From CADEDH01 sp050330635 (lineage in GTDB: Bacteria; Actinomycetota; Acidimicrobiia; Acidimicrobiales; SZUA-35), in NCBI GenBank assembly GCA_050330635.1, contig JBHJNQ010000047.1:1-64000 (forward strand): a stretch of DNA of 64,000 nucleotides. The letters run 5' to 3'. The position numbers were made by a program, and so were the translations under genes. The first letter of the stretch is position 1, and each line of letters starts with the position of its first letter. Under the pieces are notes generated by a model. It saw nothing but the letters and a program-made list of their open reading frames with translations, was not told the origin of the DNA and did no database searches. Positions 35,339 through 43,275 of the stretch are shown in pieces.

Positions 35339-37048
35339 TCAGCCGGGGTCGGGGCGGGTGCCCCGGACGAGAGCCCCCGGCCGCTCACCGGTGAGCTCAC
35401 CGCCGGCCAGGGTCTCGACGCCGGCGACGAAGGTGTGGCGGTAACCGTCGGGTCGTTGCACGAGCCGCTTGCCGCCGGCCGGGAGGTCGTGGATCAGGGT
35501 GGGACGCCCCACCGACACCGCCTCGTGGTCGACGATGTTCAGATCGGCCCGGTAGCCGGGAGCGACGAGGCCGCGGTCGAGCAGACCGTAGGTCTCGGCC
35601 GTGCGGCGGGTCTGTTTGTTGACGACGAGCTCAAGCGGCAGCTGCTCTCCCCGGGTCCGATCGCGCGTCCAGTGGGAGAGCAGGAACGTGGGGTAGGAGG
35701 CGTCGCAGATCGTGCCGACGTGCGCCCCGGCGTCGCCGATGCCGCAGATCGTGTACGGGTCGGCCAGCATCTCCCGGATGTCGTCGAGGCTGCCGTTGCT
35801 GTAGTTCTCGAACGGGTAGAGGAGGAGGCTGTCGCCGTTGCCGGCGGCCAACAGATCGAGGAGGAGGGCCCACGGATCGACGCCGGTGGCGGCGGCCCGG
35901 GCCGCCAGGGCGGTCGACGGGTCGGGCTCGTAGTCGAGGCCGGGGCCCAACTCGTAGGCCCGGGTCAGGGCGTAGTCCATCCACTGGGTGTGGGCGTTGT
36001 CGGGGCGGCCGTCGAGGAGGGCGCGTCGGAGGGTCTCGTCGGTCCGGAGCCGGACCGCCCGCTCGGCCGGGTCGAGGCCGGCCACTGCCCGGTAGGCGGG
36101 GTGGGTGCGGAAGGGGTTGACGGTGGCGTCGAGACCGAGCAGGACCCCGATGGGGCGGCAGCCGACCTGGCCGGTGACGGCGAGACCGGCGGCGTTGGCC
36201 TCGTGGATCTCGTGGCGGGTGGTCCGCCACCGCTCGGGGTCGGCGTCGATCTGCAGCAGCAGCACCGACAGGGGCCGACCCGACAGCTCCGCTGCCTGGC
36301 GGAGGGTGGCGAACTCGCCGGGGCCGAAATCGGAGTTGACCTGGAGGACACCGGTACCGGCGGCCCGCATGGCGTCGGCGATCGTGGCGAGCTCGGGATC
36401 GCCGGCCGACAGGCTGGGGGTGGCCCGGCCGTCGGCCGCCTTGTGCTTGACGGTGCGGCTGGTGGAGAAGCCGAGGGCGCCAGCGGTGAGGGCCTCGGTG
36501 ACGAGACGTCCCAGGGTGGCGAGGTCGTCCTCGGTCGGGGCCTCGGCATGATCGGCTCCCCGTTCCCCCATCACGTAGAAGCGGGTGGCGCCATGGGGCA
36601 GCTGGGTACCGATGTCGATCACGTGGGGGGAGGCCTCGAGGGCGTCGAGGTACTGGGGGAAGCTCTCCCAGGTGAAGTCGATCCCCTCGGCCAGGACCGT
36701 GCCGGGGATGTCCTCCACCCCCTCCATGAGATTGATGAGAAAGTCCTCGGTGCCGGGCCGCACGGGGGCGAACCCGACCCCGCAGTTGCCGAACACGGCG
36801 GTGGTCACGCCATGCCACGACGACGGCGTCAGATCGGGATCCCAGGTGGCCTGGCCGTCGTAGTGGGTGTGGATGTCGACCCAACCGGGCAGGACGAGCG
36901 CCCCGTCGGCGTCGATCGTGCGGCGGGACGGGCCGTCGACTTCGCCGACCTCGACCACCACCTCTCCGGCGACGGCCACGTCGGCCCGGCGGCGCTCGGC
37001 CCCGCTCCCGTCGACCACCGTGCCGTTGCGGATCACCAGATCGAACAT
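35339..37048 (-). CDS. N-acyl-D-amino-acid deacylase family amidohydrolase
   Basis: 569 residues. It opens DLVIRNGTVVDGSGAERRRA and has the zinc motif GWVDIHTHYDGQATWDP. TTAVFGNCGVGFAPVRPG, with its metal-binding Cys, and GDAGAHVGTICDASYPTFLL, with late Asp/His, are as in D-aminoacylase. The C-terminal GYRADLNIVDHEAVSVGRP closes the composite domain. It hydrolyses N-acyl-D-amino acids or related cyclic amides; the exact substrate is not known. Confidence 0.88.
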   Translation of the reverse strand: MFDLVIRNGTVVDGSGAERRRADVAVAGEVVVEVGEVDGPSRRTIDADGALVLPGWVDIHTHYDGQATWDPDLTPSSWHGVTTAVFGNCGVGFAPVRPGTEDFLINLMEGVEDIPGTVLAEGIDFTWESFPQYLDALEASPHVIDIGTQLPHGATRFYVMGERGADHAEAPTEDDLATLGRLVTEALTAGALGFSTSRTVKHKAADGRATPSLSAGDPELATIADAMRAAGTGVLQVNSDFGPGEFATLRQAAELSGRPLSVLLLQIDADPERWRTTRHEIHEANAAGLAVTGQVGCRPIGVLLGLDATVNPFRTHPAYRAVAGLDPAERAVRLRTDETLRRALLDGRPDNAHTQWMDYALTRAYELGPGLDYEPDPSTALAARAAATGVDPWALLLDLLAAGNGDSLLLYPFENYSNGSLDDIREMLADPYTICGIGDAGAHVGTICDASYPTFLLSHWTRDRTRGEQLPLELVVNKQTRRTAETYGLLDRGLVAPGYRADLNIVDHEAVSVGRPTLIHDLPAGGKRLVQRPDGYRHTFVAGVETLAGGELTGERPGALVRGTRPDPG

Positions 37049-37141
37049 GTCCGAACGCTACCCGCGGCCCCGTCCCTGCCAACAACCGGGACCGCCGTCC
37101 ACGCCCTTGACGGCCCCCGAACCACGGGCCCGATGAGATGT

Positions 37142-37876
37142 CTAGACCGTCATGCCCCCGTCGACGGGTACATGGGCACCGGTGATGTACGACGACTCGT
37201 CGGAGGCGAGGAAGAGGGCAACACAGGCGATCTCCTCCGGCTCACCGATTCGCCGAAGGGGTGTGGCCCGTAGCATCGCGGTGTTCATCTCGGGGGTGCT
37301 GGCGCTCACCATCGGCGTGTCGATCACGCCGGGATGGATCGAGTTGACCCGGATGCCGTGCCGGGCCAGTTCCAGGGCCGCACAGGCGGTCATGCCCGTC
37401 ACCGCGTACTTGGTGGCGGCGTAGCCGATCAGGTACTTCGTGGCCCGCAGGCCCGCCCCGGACGAGATGTTGATGATCGAGCCTCCCCCGGCCACCGTCA
37501 TCGGGTCGATGACGGCACGGATGCCGAGGAACACACCGAGCTGGTTGACCGCCACCAGGCGTTCGTAGTCGGCCACCGAGTGATGGGCGATCGGGGCCCC
37601 GATGGCGATCCCGGCGTTGTTGACGAGCACGTCGAGGCGGCCGAAGCGGTCGACGGTGAAGTCGATGGCGGCGGCCCACTCCTCCTCACCGGACACGTCG
37701 TGGCGGAAGAACTCCACCTGGTCGCCGAGCTCGTCGGCCAGGGCCGACCCGGCGTCGACCAGCACGTCGGACACCACCACCCGTGCGCCCTCGGCGGCGA
37801 ACAGCCGCACCTCGGCCTCGCCCTGGCCGCGGGCACCCCCGGTCACGATCGCCACCCTGCCGTCGAGTCGTCCCAT
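37142..37876 (-). CDS. Short-chain dehydrogenase/reductase
   Basis: 244 residues; AGGAGG lies eight bases before the ATG. TGGARGQG is the cofactor loop, NNAG is present, ISSGAG and YAATK hold the catalytic residues, and the end is HVPVDGGMTV. Asp in VVSDVLVD suggests NAD. It resembles the SDR at 15945-16676. It lies after the D-aminoacylase-like gene in the opposite order of transcription, with about 95 bases between them. Confidence 0.87.
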   Translation of the reverse strand: MGRLDGRVAIVTGGARGQGEAEVRLFAAEGARVVVSDVLVDAGSALADELGDQVEFFRHDVSGEEEWAAAIDFTVDRFGRLDVLVNNAGIAIGAPIAHHSVADYERLVAVNQLGVFLGIRAVIDPMTVAGGGSIINISSGAGLRATKYLIGYAATKYAVTGMTACAALELARHGIRVNSIHPGVIDTPMVSASTPEMNTAMLRATPLRRIGEPEEIACVALFLASDESSYITGAHVPVDGGMTV

Positions 37877-38000
37877 GTCCGGCCTCCTGTGTGCTCGTTC
37901 CGGAGTCCCCGCTGCGGACGCTATCGGCCCTTGGACCGGCCATCACCACCGGTGAGCGGCATGCCGAGCTGTGGTTCGTGCTCGCCGGCGGGCGGGGTCG

Positions 38001-39356
38001 TCAGGGTCGCTCGTCGAGCTCGAACCCGGCCTCCGCCGCGTTGTCGTAGTCGTCGTCGATCAGGACGACGTCGTGTCCCGCCCTGGCCAGGAGGCTGGCG
38101 GCGATGCTGGCCCGGAACCCGCTGGCGCAGTGGACCCACAGCGTGTCCTCCGGCAGGTCGTCCACCCGGTCGACGAGCTCGTCGATCGGGATGTGGATCG
38201 ACGATCGGATCGATGACGTGGCCCGCTCGTCGGGCCGGCGGACGTCGAGCACGACGCCTCCGTCCCGCCCGGCGGCGGTCGCGAAGTCGACCGCCCGGTA
38301 GGCGCTGCGGTCGTGGTCGGGGGCCCAGGCCGCCGGTCCGGGGCCGGTTGCTGCCCCCGACGGGCGGTCGATCCCGATCCGCACCAGTTGACGTTGGGCC
38401 TCGAAAACCTGGGCCTCGTTGTCGCCCAAGAGGGTGAGCGGCGTGCCCCACGGGATCAACCACCCCAGGTAGGTGACGAACGGGTCGGCCAGCTCGATGC
38501 CGATCGTGCCGGTGAGATGATCGGCGGCAAAGAGGCGTCTCTGGCGGAGGTCGACCACCCAGTCGCCCCGATGGATCCGACGGGCCAGCTCCAGCGGATC
38601 GACGGGGGCGGCCGGAGAGAGATCCACCGGCACCGGGCCGGCCTGGTTGAGAGGACCCATGTGGGCGTAGTAGGCGGGGTGGGCGGTCAGGCCGGCCACC
38701 AGGCGTTCGACGAAGGTGTCCTCGTCGTCGATGGTGAGCGCCAGGTTGACCGTCCGCTCCGTGGCCAGCGTGCCGTCGGACTCCCCCTCGCTCTTGGCCG
38801 AGGCGCAGAAGCTGCCGAAACCGTGAGTGGGATACAGCGCAGTGTCGTCGGGGAGCGACGTGGCCAGGCGGTGGGCAGAGCGGTGCTGGGCTCGGGTCAG
38901 CTCGTCGGTCTGCTCCGCCGAGATGAGATCGGTCCGCCCCACCGTGCCGTAGAGGAGCGACCCGCCGGTGAAGGCAGCCGGGGGCTCGCTCCCGTGACGC
39001 ACCACGTACGACAGGTGGTGGGGGGTGTGACCGGGGGTGTGGAGCACATCGACAGCGAGGGCGCCGACGTTGAAGCGGTCGCCGTCGCCCACCGGGGTGT
39101 GGTCGAAACGGAGCGGTTCGGCTGCGGCGTTGACGTAGGCCGCCCCCGTCATCCGGGCCAGGACGAGGCCGCCGGAGACGTAGTCGTTGTGGACATGGGT
39201 CTCGGCGACGTGGGTGATCGTGACACCGGCGGCCTCGGCGGCGTCGAGGACGCGGTCGACATCGCGCTGGGGGTCGATGACGAGGGCCACGTCGCCGTCG
39301 TGGACGAGGTAGCTGCGATCGCCGAGCGAGGGGGTCTCGAGGGTGATGACGTGCAA
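38001..39356 (-). CDS. Persulfide dioxygenase fused to rhodanese domains
   Basis: 451 residues. The N-terminal beta-lactamase fold (about 1-235) has THVHNDYVSGG, DVLHTPGHTPHHLSYV and YPTHGFGSFC, as in ETHE1/BLH enzymes that oxidise glutathione or other low-molecular-weight persulfide. Then come two rhodanese modules: the first (about 255-340) lacks the catalytic Cys (LLGDNEAQVF), the second (about 360-445) has VHCASGFRAS. The protein converts persulfide to sulfite and can handle sulfane sulfur. In actinobacteria the thiol carrier may be mycothiol. Confidence 0.92.
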   Translation of the reverse strand: MHVITLETPSLGDRSYLVHDGDVALVIDPQRDVDRVLDAAEAAGVTITHVAETHVHNDYVSGGLVLARMTGAAYVNAAAEPLRFDHTPVGDGDRFNVGALAVDVLHTPGHTPHHLSYVVRHGSEPPAAFTGGSLLYGTVGRTDLISAEQTDELTRAQHRSAHRLATSLPDDTALYPTHGFGSFCASAKSEGESDGTLATERTVNLALTIDDEDTFVERLVAGLTAHPAYYAHMGPLNQAGPVPVDLSPAAPVDPLELARRIHRGDWVVDLRQRRLFAADHLTGTIGIELADPFVTYLGWLIPWGTPLTLLGDNEAQVFEAQRQLVRIGIDRPSGAATGPGPAAWAPDHDRSAYRAVDFATAAGRDGGVVLDVRRPDERATSSIRSSIHIPIDELVDRVDDLPEDTLWVHCASGFRASIAASLLARAGHDVVLIDDDYDNAAEAGFELDERP

Positions 39357-39530
39357 TGGAAGCCTCCAGCGGCCCGCCGCGGCGTGGACGTCCCGGCCTG
39401 GACACCACGTTGCGGTTCGTGACCATCGATCGTAGGACCTGCCATCCGGCAGCCGACGTATCGGTTGGCGATCTCGGCCGGTTTCAGAACGGCGCCGGCG
39501 ACCTGGTGGCGGAAGGGCTGACCCTGGGGG

Positions 39531-39570
39531 CGCAACGGGCGGGTGGCCGTTGCGCCACCCGCCCGTTGCG
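39531..39570. terminator. Strong hairpin terminator
   Basis: CGCAACGGGCGGGTGG and CCACCCGCCCGTTGCG form a perfect 16-bp stem with an eight-base loop. It lies 18 bases beyond the stop of the DUF2383 gene and 175 bases upstream of the persulfide dioxygenase gene. No T-run is present. Confidence 0.75.
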
Positions 39571-39587
39571 GTCGAGGCGCTACCGGT

Positions 39588-40040
39588 TCAGGATTTCGCC
39601 GCGTCCCTCAGGGACCGCACCGTGTCATGGGCCCGCTTCACCTCGGTGAACTGGCGCTGCACGACCTGGCGCAGCTCGGCCGACACGTCATCGGTGTCGA
39701 GTGCGCTCTCGTACTCGGAGACCGCATGGTCCTCTCCCTGCTCGGCGGCATCGAGCACGCCGTCGGGATCGGCACCGGCGAGGGCATCCTTCACGGCCAT
39801 CCAACCTCGGTGGGCGGCGGCCGACAGCGAACCCGACTCGTCGATGTCGTCGCCATAGCTGGCCGCCATCGAGCGGAGCTCGTTGGAGAAGCGGGCACGC
39901 TGCTCGGCGAACTCCCGGAAGGTGGCGGCGAGATCCGGGCGATCCGATCCGGCCAACCTCTCGGCGGCATCGGTGAATCCCTTTTTGCCATCCTCGAGGG
40001 TCCGGATGAGGCTCTTGGTAACTTTCTCGTCTGTGGACAT
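39588..40040 (-). CDS. DUF2383 (PA2169-like) four-helix protein
   Basis: 150 residues from ATG 40040 (AAAGGAA upstream). The sequence is all helical: KSLIRTLEDGKKGFTDAAER, TFREFAEQRARFSNELRSMA, then AAHRGWMAVKDALAG and ECxHAV-like DHAVSEYESAL. This fits the ferritin-like DUF2383 family, linked to stress in other bacteria. It follows a small gene at 40097-40273 and ends at a strong hairpin. Confidence 0.85.
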   Translation of the reverse strand: MSTDEKVTKSLIRTLEDGKKGFTDAAERLAGSDRPDLAATFREFAEQRARFSNELRSMAASYGDDIDESGSLSAAAHRGWMAVKDALAGADPDGVLDAAEQGEDHAVSEYESALDTDDVSAELRQVVQRQFTEVKRAHDTVRSLRDAAKS

Positions 40041-40096
40041 GGGGGGTTCCTTTCTGGTCAGGCTGTTCGTGGGTGGTTTTTCTCGCCTTGTTTCAC

Positions 40097-40273
40097 TCAC
40101 TCGTTGTGCTGCTTGGTAGGCGGCCGCACGTCCTCCTCGAGCGGGGGCGGTGCTTCCGCCAGGTCCGGCGCCCGAGGGTTATCGAACCTCTCTTCGTGGT
40201 GGGGCCGGGCCATGATGCGCTCACGGGCAGGGCCGCCACCGAACAATGAACGAATGCGATCCAACAAGGTCAT
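40097..40273 (-). CDS. Small Pro-rich protein
   Basis: 58 residues from ATG 40273 (MTLLDRIRSLFGGGPARERI). A short amphipathic helix is followed by an acidic Pro-rich tail (APDLAEAPPPLEEDV). A candidate SigB/SigF promoter ends ten bases upstream, so the mRNA would be nearly leaderless; an inner ATG at 40213 is another option. It is probably cotranscribed with the DUF2383 gene. No family recognised. Confidence 0.5.
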   Translation of the reverse strand: MTLLDRIRSLFGGGPARERIMARPHHEERFDNPRAPDLAEAPPPLEEDVRPPTKQHNE

Positions 40274-40282
40274 GCTCGGGAC

Positions 40283-40308
40283 GTACCCGGTCGACGCCGT
40301 CGGCAACC
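40283..40308 (-). promoter_or_regulatory. Candidate SigB/SigF-type promoter
   Basis: On the minus strand GGTT, 16 bases, GGGTAC. The consensus is GNNT-N14-16-GGGTAC/T in Streptomyces SigB targets and GGWWT-N16-17-GGGTAY for mycobacterial SigF. It faces the 58-residue gene and DUF2383. Confidence 0.5.
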
Positions 40309-40372
40309 ATGAGGAAGGCGCTGAGATGGCGAGGCGCCCGTAGCGCCGGCACCGACCCATGACGAGCAGTTC

Positions 40373-40399
40373 GGTTTACCCACCGGCAGTGACGGGTAC
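40373..40399 (+). promoter_or_regulatory. Candidate SigB/SigF-type promoter
   Basis: GGTTT, 16 bases, GGGTAC: a full match to the SigF consensus. It lies 80 bases before the ATG at 40479, in the spacer between two divergent small genes. Confidence 0.6.
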
Positions 40400-40478
40400 T
40401 ACTACTCGACCTGTATCAACTCGTTGTGTCGGGCACAGACGGCTCACGGACGGCTCGGCGTCGAAGGAGAATGACCCG

Positions 40479-40664
40479 ATGAAGAAGTTCTTGTACTCGA
40501 CCGTTTTCACCTCTCTCGGCGGGTGGGCATGGCGGAACCGCCACCGTTTCTTGGGATCGAACGACGGGCGAGGCGATCGTCCCGACGTGGGGGCGGCCGC
40601 CAGGCAACCAACCGAGCCGGTGAGCACCTCCGCACCGAATACCCCGCGGCCCACCACGGACTGA
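40479..40664 (+). CDS. Small basic protein
   Basis: 61 residues starting MKKFLYSTVFTSLGGWAWRN, with GAAGGAGA ahead of the ATG. The first 20 residues could lie on a membrane; the tail is Pro/Thr-rich. A perfect SigB/SigF-like promoter is 80 bases upstream. No family recognised. Confidence 0.55.
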   Translation: MKKFLYSTVFTSLGGWAWRNRHRFLGSNDGRGDRPDVGAAARQPTEPVSTSAPNTPRPTTD

Positions 40665-41713
40665 CGTCCACGTTCATCCGACCTTCGCGTCGGACCAGGT
40701 TCGGCGACGGCGATACGCGCTCCCACCCACGCGTTCGCCGTCGCCGTCGCGCCCGGGCCTCCTCCCCGATACCAGCGCCTGGCACGGCAAGGTGCGTTCG
40801 AGTCCGACGGGGAAGCGACAGCCCGGCCACGACCGCGCCGGGGAACGTGTCACCCACGGGAGACCGTCGTCGATGGTCTCACCCAACGGGAGATCGTCGT
40901 CGATGGGGGTGTGGAAGGCCAGGGCGTAGACACCGACGTCGACGGCGATCGTTCGGACCAGCGCAGCACCGATGCTGGCCTCACCGTCTCGGCGGCGGGG
41001 CAGCACCCCGACAGCCAGGACGTGGTGACACCACAGTCGCCACCGCGGCCACGACGCCACCGACGTTGCGACACATCGCCACCACAATGCTGCCGTACCG
41101 CTCGGGGTGCGCTGTAGCGCCACGGTTTCAGGATGGCCCCCACAGCCACAGGCGAGCCGACCGAGCTCGGCCCTCGCCTCGGTCTCGACCACCACGGTCG
41201 CGGACTCTGGTGGCCTCCACGTGCGCAGTCTGCCCCGCTCATGCTCATCCAACGTGGCGCGCAACTGCTTGGTTGCGGGACGGCCGATGATCTTGTCGGG
41301 GATCTTGCCCATCCGCAGTGAGCTGTCGGCGTGGTTGCTCGACGCCGGGACTGCGGTGTTGTTGAGTAGGTGGAGGATCTCGTCGGCCCCGAGGTGAAGC
41401 GGGTGGCACCGGATTGGGTCGGCGATATCGGGTGGGACGCTGGAGAGGCCAACGCCCCCAACTCGGACCGGTTCCATCGATGCCTACTGGCCCGACTTTG
41501 ACAAGCGGATCGCGAAATCGCTAGTCAGCGTAGTGGACGGTGAGGGTGTTGCGACTACCTCTCCTCGGTCGGGGGCACACCACCCCTCATTCCCCTGTCA
41601 TCCCAACCCGATGGCGCGTGTCAGCCGCCTCGTCGTCGGAGTGATCGTGACGACGAGGCGGCTGAGAAGGTCATGGCGGCGGTGCGCCGACGGGCGGACG
41701 GGTCACGGGCCGA
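40665..41713. other. About 1 kb without a convincing gene
   Basis: A 267-codon minus-strand open frame (40674-41477) exists. Its composition is uneven and the tail is Arg-rich, and I recognise no family. Fragments such as MGKIPDKIIGRPATKQLRAT and TPIDDDLPLGETIDD read like protein, so this may be a decayed gene. Near 41476 the plus strand reads IDAYWPDFDKRIAKSLVSVV, also unassigned. The CG-skewed periodicity seen in neighbouring genes is weaker here. Confidence 0.4.
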
Positions 41714-41884
41714 TCAGTACCACCGGCCCTTGGCGAATCCACCGAAGAAGATGAGCCCGATCAGGGCGATGATGATGCCCCAGAAGAGACTCCCGAAGAT
41801 GGCGATCAGGACGCCGACTATAACGAGAATGCCGCCGAGTCCGATGCCGCCGATGTTGAAACCGGAATTTGTGGTCGAAGCCAT
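41714..41884 (-). CDS. 56-residue two-helix membrane protein
   Basis: MASTTNSGFNIGGIGLGGIL, then two hydrophobic helices rich in Ile, Gly and Phe (about residues 12-31 and 32-50), ending FAKGRWY. AGGAT lies six bases upstream. It is too short for many gene finders. A candidate SigB/SigF promoter sits about 45 bases before the ATG. Small Gly-rich membrane proteins of this kind are often stress-induced; the function is unknown. Confidence 0.7.
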   Translation of the reverse strand: MASTTNSGFNIGGIGLGGILVIVGVLIAIFGSLFWGIIIALIGLIFFGGFAKGRWY

Positions 41885-41928
41885 GAGGTGATCCTGCGCT
41901 TTCGGGTGAAGAGATGGTGAGAACGTTT

Positions 41929-41953
41929 ATACCCGCCGACCCATGGCCAAACC
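41929..41953 (-). promoter_or_regulatory. Candidate SigB/SigF-type promoter
   Basis: On the minus strand GGTTT, 14 bases, GGGTAT. The predicted leader to the ATG at 41884 is about 38 bases, a normal length. Confidence 0.55.
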
Positions 41954-41973
41954 GCTGGTCGGGGGTTGATCGA

Positions 41974-42261
41974 TCAGCCGGCGTCGGCCTCGGCGTCGCC
42001 CTCGGTCACCTCGACGCTCCCGGGATCGACGTCAACATCGGGAGCTTCGACATCGATGTCAGGGGGGTCGACGTCGACGTCGGTCTCGGGTAGCTCAACG
42101 TCGATGTCACCACCCTTGGTGTCGACGTCGGCATCGCCGCCAAACAGGAAGAAGCCGCCTACGACGAGGATGGCGATGATGATCAGGCCAACGATCCACG
42201 GCATGATCGAGCCACCTCGGGGTTCTGTGATTCTCTGTCGTTCATCAATGCTTGGACTCAT
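41974..42261 (-). CDS. Small membrane protein with acidic Asp-Val repeat tail
   Basis: 95 residues; AGGAG lies ten bases before the ATG. A polar start is followed by one helix (MPWIVGLIIIAILVVGGFFL). The outer tail is built from Asp-Val/Ile and Asp-Pro units (DVDTKGGDIDVELPETDVDV, then DPPDIDVEAPDVDVDPGS), with a charge near -20. Such tails can bind calcium or sit in the wall. No family recognised. Confidence 0.7.
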   Translation of the reverse strand: MSPSIDERQRITEPRGGSIMPWIVGLIIIAILVVGGFFLFGGDADVDTKGGDIDVELPETDVDVDPPDIDVEAPDVDVDPGSVEVTEGDAEADAG

Positions 42262-42324
42262 GATGGGTCGTCTCCTGAATTGGGGATGCGGGTGAGCGCC
42301 GCCAACCGACGCTTCGTCGACGTC

Positions 42325-42350
42325 CTACCCTGGCCATGGCAACCCAACCC
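42325..42350 (-). promoter_or_regulatory. Candidate SigB/SigF-type promoter (weaker)
   Basis: On the minus strand GGGTT, 15 bases, GGGTAG. One base in each box is off the SigF consensus. It lies about 65 bases before the ATG at 42261. Confidence 0.4.
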
Positions 42351-42478
42351 TTCTCTGCTGTCACCGCCCGATCGGCACGACACCGACCAACGACCCTGGG
42401 CCGAAGGTGTCGATATCGGCGATGATCGACGGTGAGGAACGGATCGACGGGCGACCTCGCAACCAGCGGAGGAACACG

Positions 42479-43015
42479 ATGGCCACCGGTACGACACCGC
42501 AGCACCACCTGCCCCCTGAGGACGAGCCAGCCACGATCGACCAGGACCCGACGGCCGTCACCGCAGCGAGCACCGGCCACGGCCCTACCGCCGTGTCCCC
42601 GGCCACGGCCCGACCGGACGGCGCCATCGAGAGCCCGATCGACGAGGGGGAACCCGAGTTCGTGACCGACGAGACGATCGAGTTCATCCTGCGGGGAGCC
42701 AAGGCCCTGGTGGTCGTGGTCTACGCCGTGGTGATCATGACGTTCGTGATGCTCGCCCTCGGCTTCTTCCTCCACCTGGCGGGGGCCAGCCCGGAGGCGA
42801 CCTTCGTCGACTGGGTGTACCGCAACACCGGTCGGGCCATGGAACCGTTTCGGGGAATGTTCCCGGTCCGACCCATCGACGACCGGTCGGTGTTCGACGC
42901 CTCACTGCTGTTCGCCGCCGCCCTCTACGGGTTCGTGGCCATCGGCCTGCACGCCATCGTCGTCTACCTGTCGGAGAAGGCCCGGCGCGTCCGGCCCCGA
43001 CGGCATGTCAGGTGA
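42479..43015 (+). CDS. YggT-family membrane protein
   Basis: 178 residues; GGAGGAA lies five bases before the ATG. The first 70 residues are polar and acidic. Two helices follow (VVVVYAVVIMTFVMLALGFF, and ASLLFAAALYGFVAIGLHAI). Between them is FVDWVYRNTGRAMEPFRGMF, close to the YggT pattern F-x-x-x-L-Y-x-x-T-x-x-x-x-x-P-x-R. YggT proteins help with osmotic tolerance. It is divergent from the acidic-tail gene and may belong to the same stress group. Confidence 0.75.
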   Translation: MATGTTPQHHLPPEDEPATIDQDPTAVTAASTGHGPTAVSPATARPDGAIESPIDEGEPEFVTDETIEFILRGAKALVVVVYAVVIMTFVMLALGFFLHLAGASPEATFVDWVYRNTGRAMEPFRGMFPVRPIDDRSVFDASLLFAAALYGFVAIGLHAIVVYLSEKARRVRPRRHVR

Positions 43016-43022
43016 GGGCGAA

Positions 43023-43275
43023 CGTGTCTGGATGGCTGCTGTTCCGACGCCTGAGGACCCGCCGGTGACGAGCACCGTGTCCATCGGCAGTGTTGACCCC
43101 GGCGGCGGTCACCACGGCGTCGTGGGCGGTCACGAACACGTTGGGGATCGCCACGGTTGACACCGGCACCGGCAACGTGGACCAGCACCTGGCCAGCCCC
43201 GGGCGACGGGACCTCGACCTCCCGGAGTGCGGTCACGCCGCCCCCCTCACCGGGAACCACCCACCATTGCGTCAC
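43023..43275 (-). pseudogene. Zinc-type alcohol dehydrogenase/quinone reductase remnant
   Basis: From GTG 43275: WWVVPGEGGGVTALREVEVP, then GQVLVHVAGAGVNRGD, the GroES-like start of quinone oxidoreductases. In another frame from 43084: DTVLVTGGSSGVGTAAIQ, the Rossmann motif of the same family. About 100 residues between the two are missing, and the C-terminal half is gone. The GTG overlaps the lgt stop by four bases, so it was once translated after lgt. Confidence 0.6.

Noticed and set aside
33707..37273. A 1188-codon plus-strand open frame
   Set aside because: It runs antisense to the carboxyltransferase and D-aminoacylase-like genes, both with clear family motifs. The frame stays open only because of GC-rich third positions, and its protein is Gly/Val/Glu-rich without any domain.
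37921..39426. A 501-codon minus-strand open frame
   Set aside because: It overlaps the persulfide dioxygenase gene in another frame and is Arg/Pro-rich without motifs.
41476..41560. Transposase fragment (IDAYWPDFDKRIAKSLVSVV)
   Set aside because: It has some likeness to insertion-sequence proteins, but there are no inverted repeats, no DDE motif and no further match.
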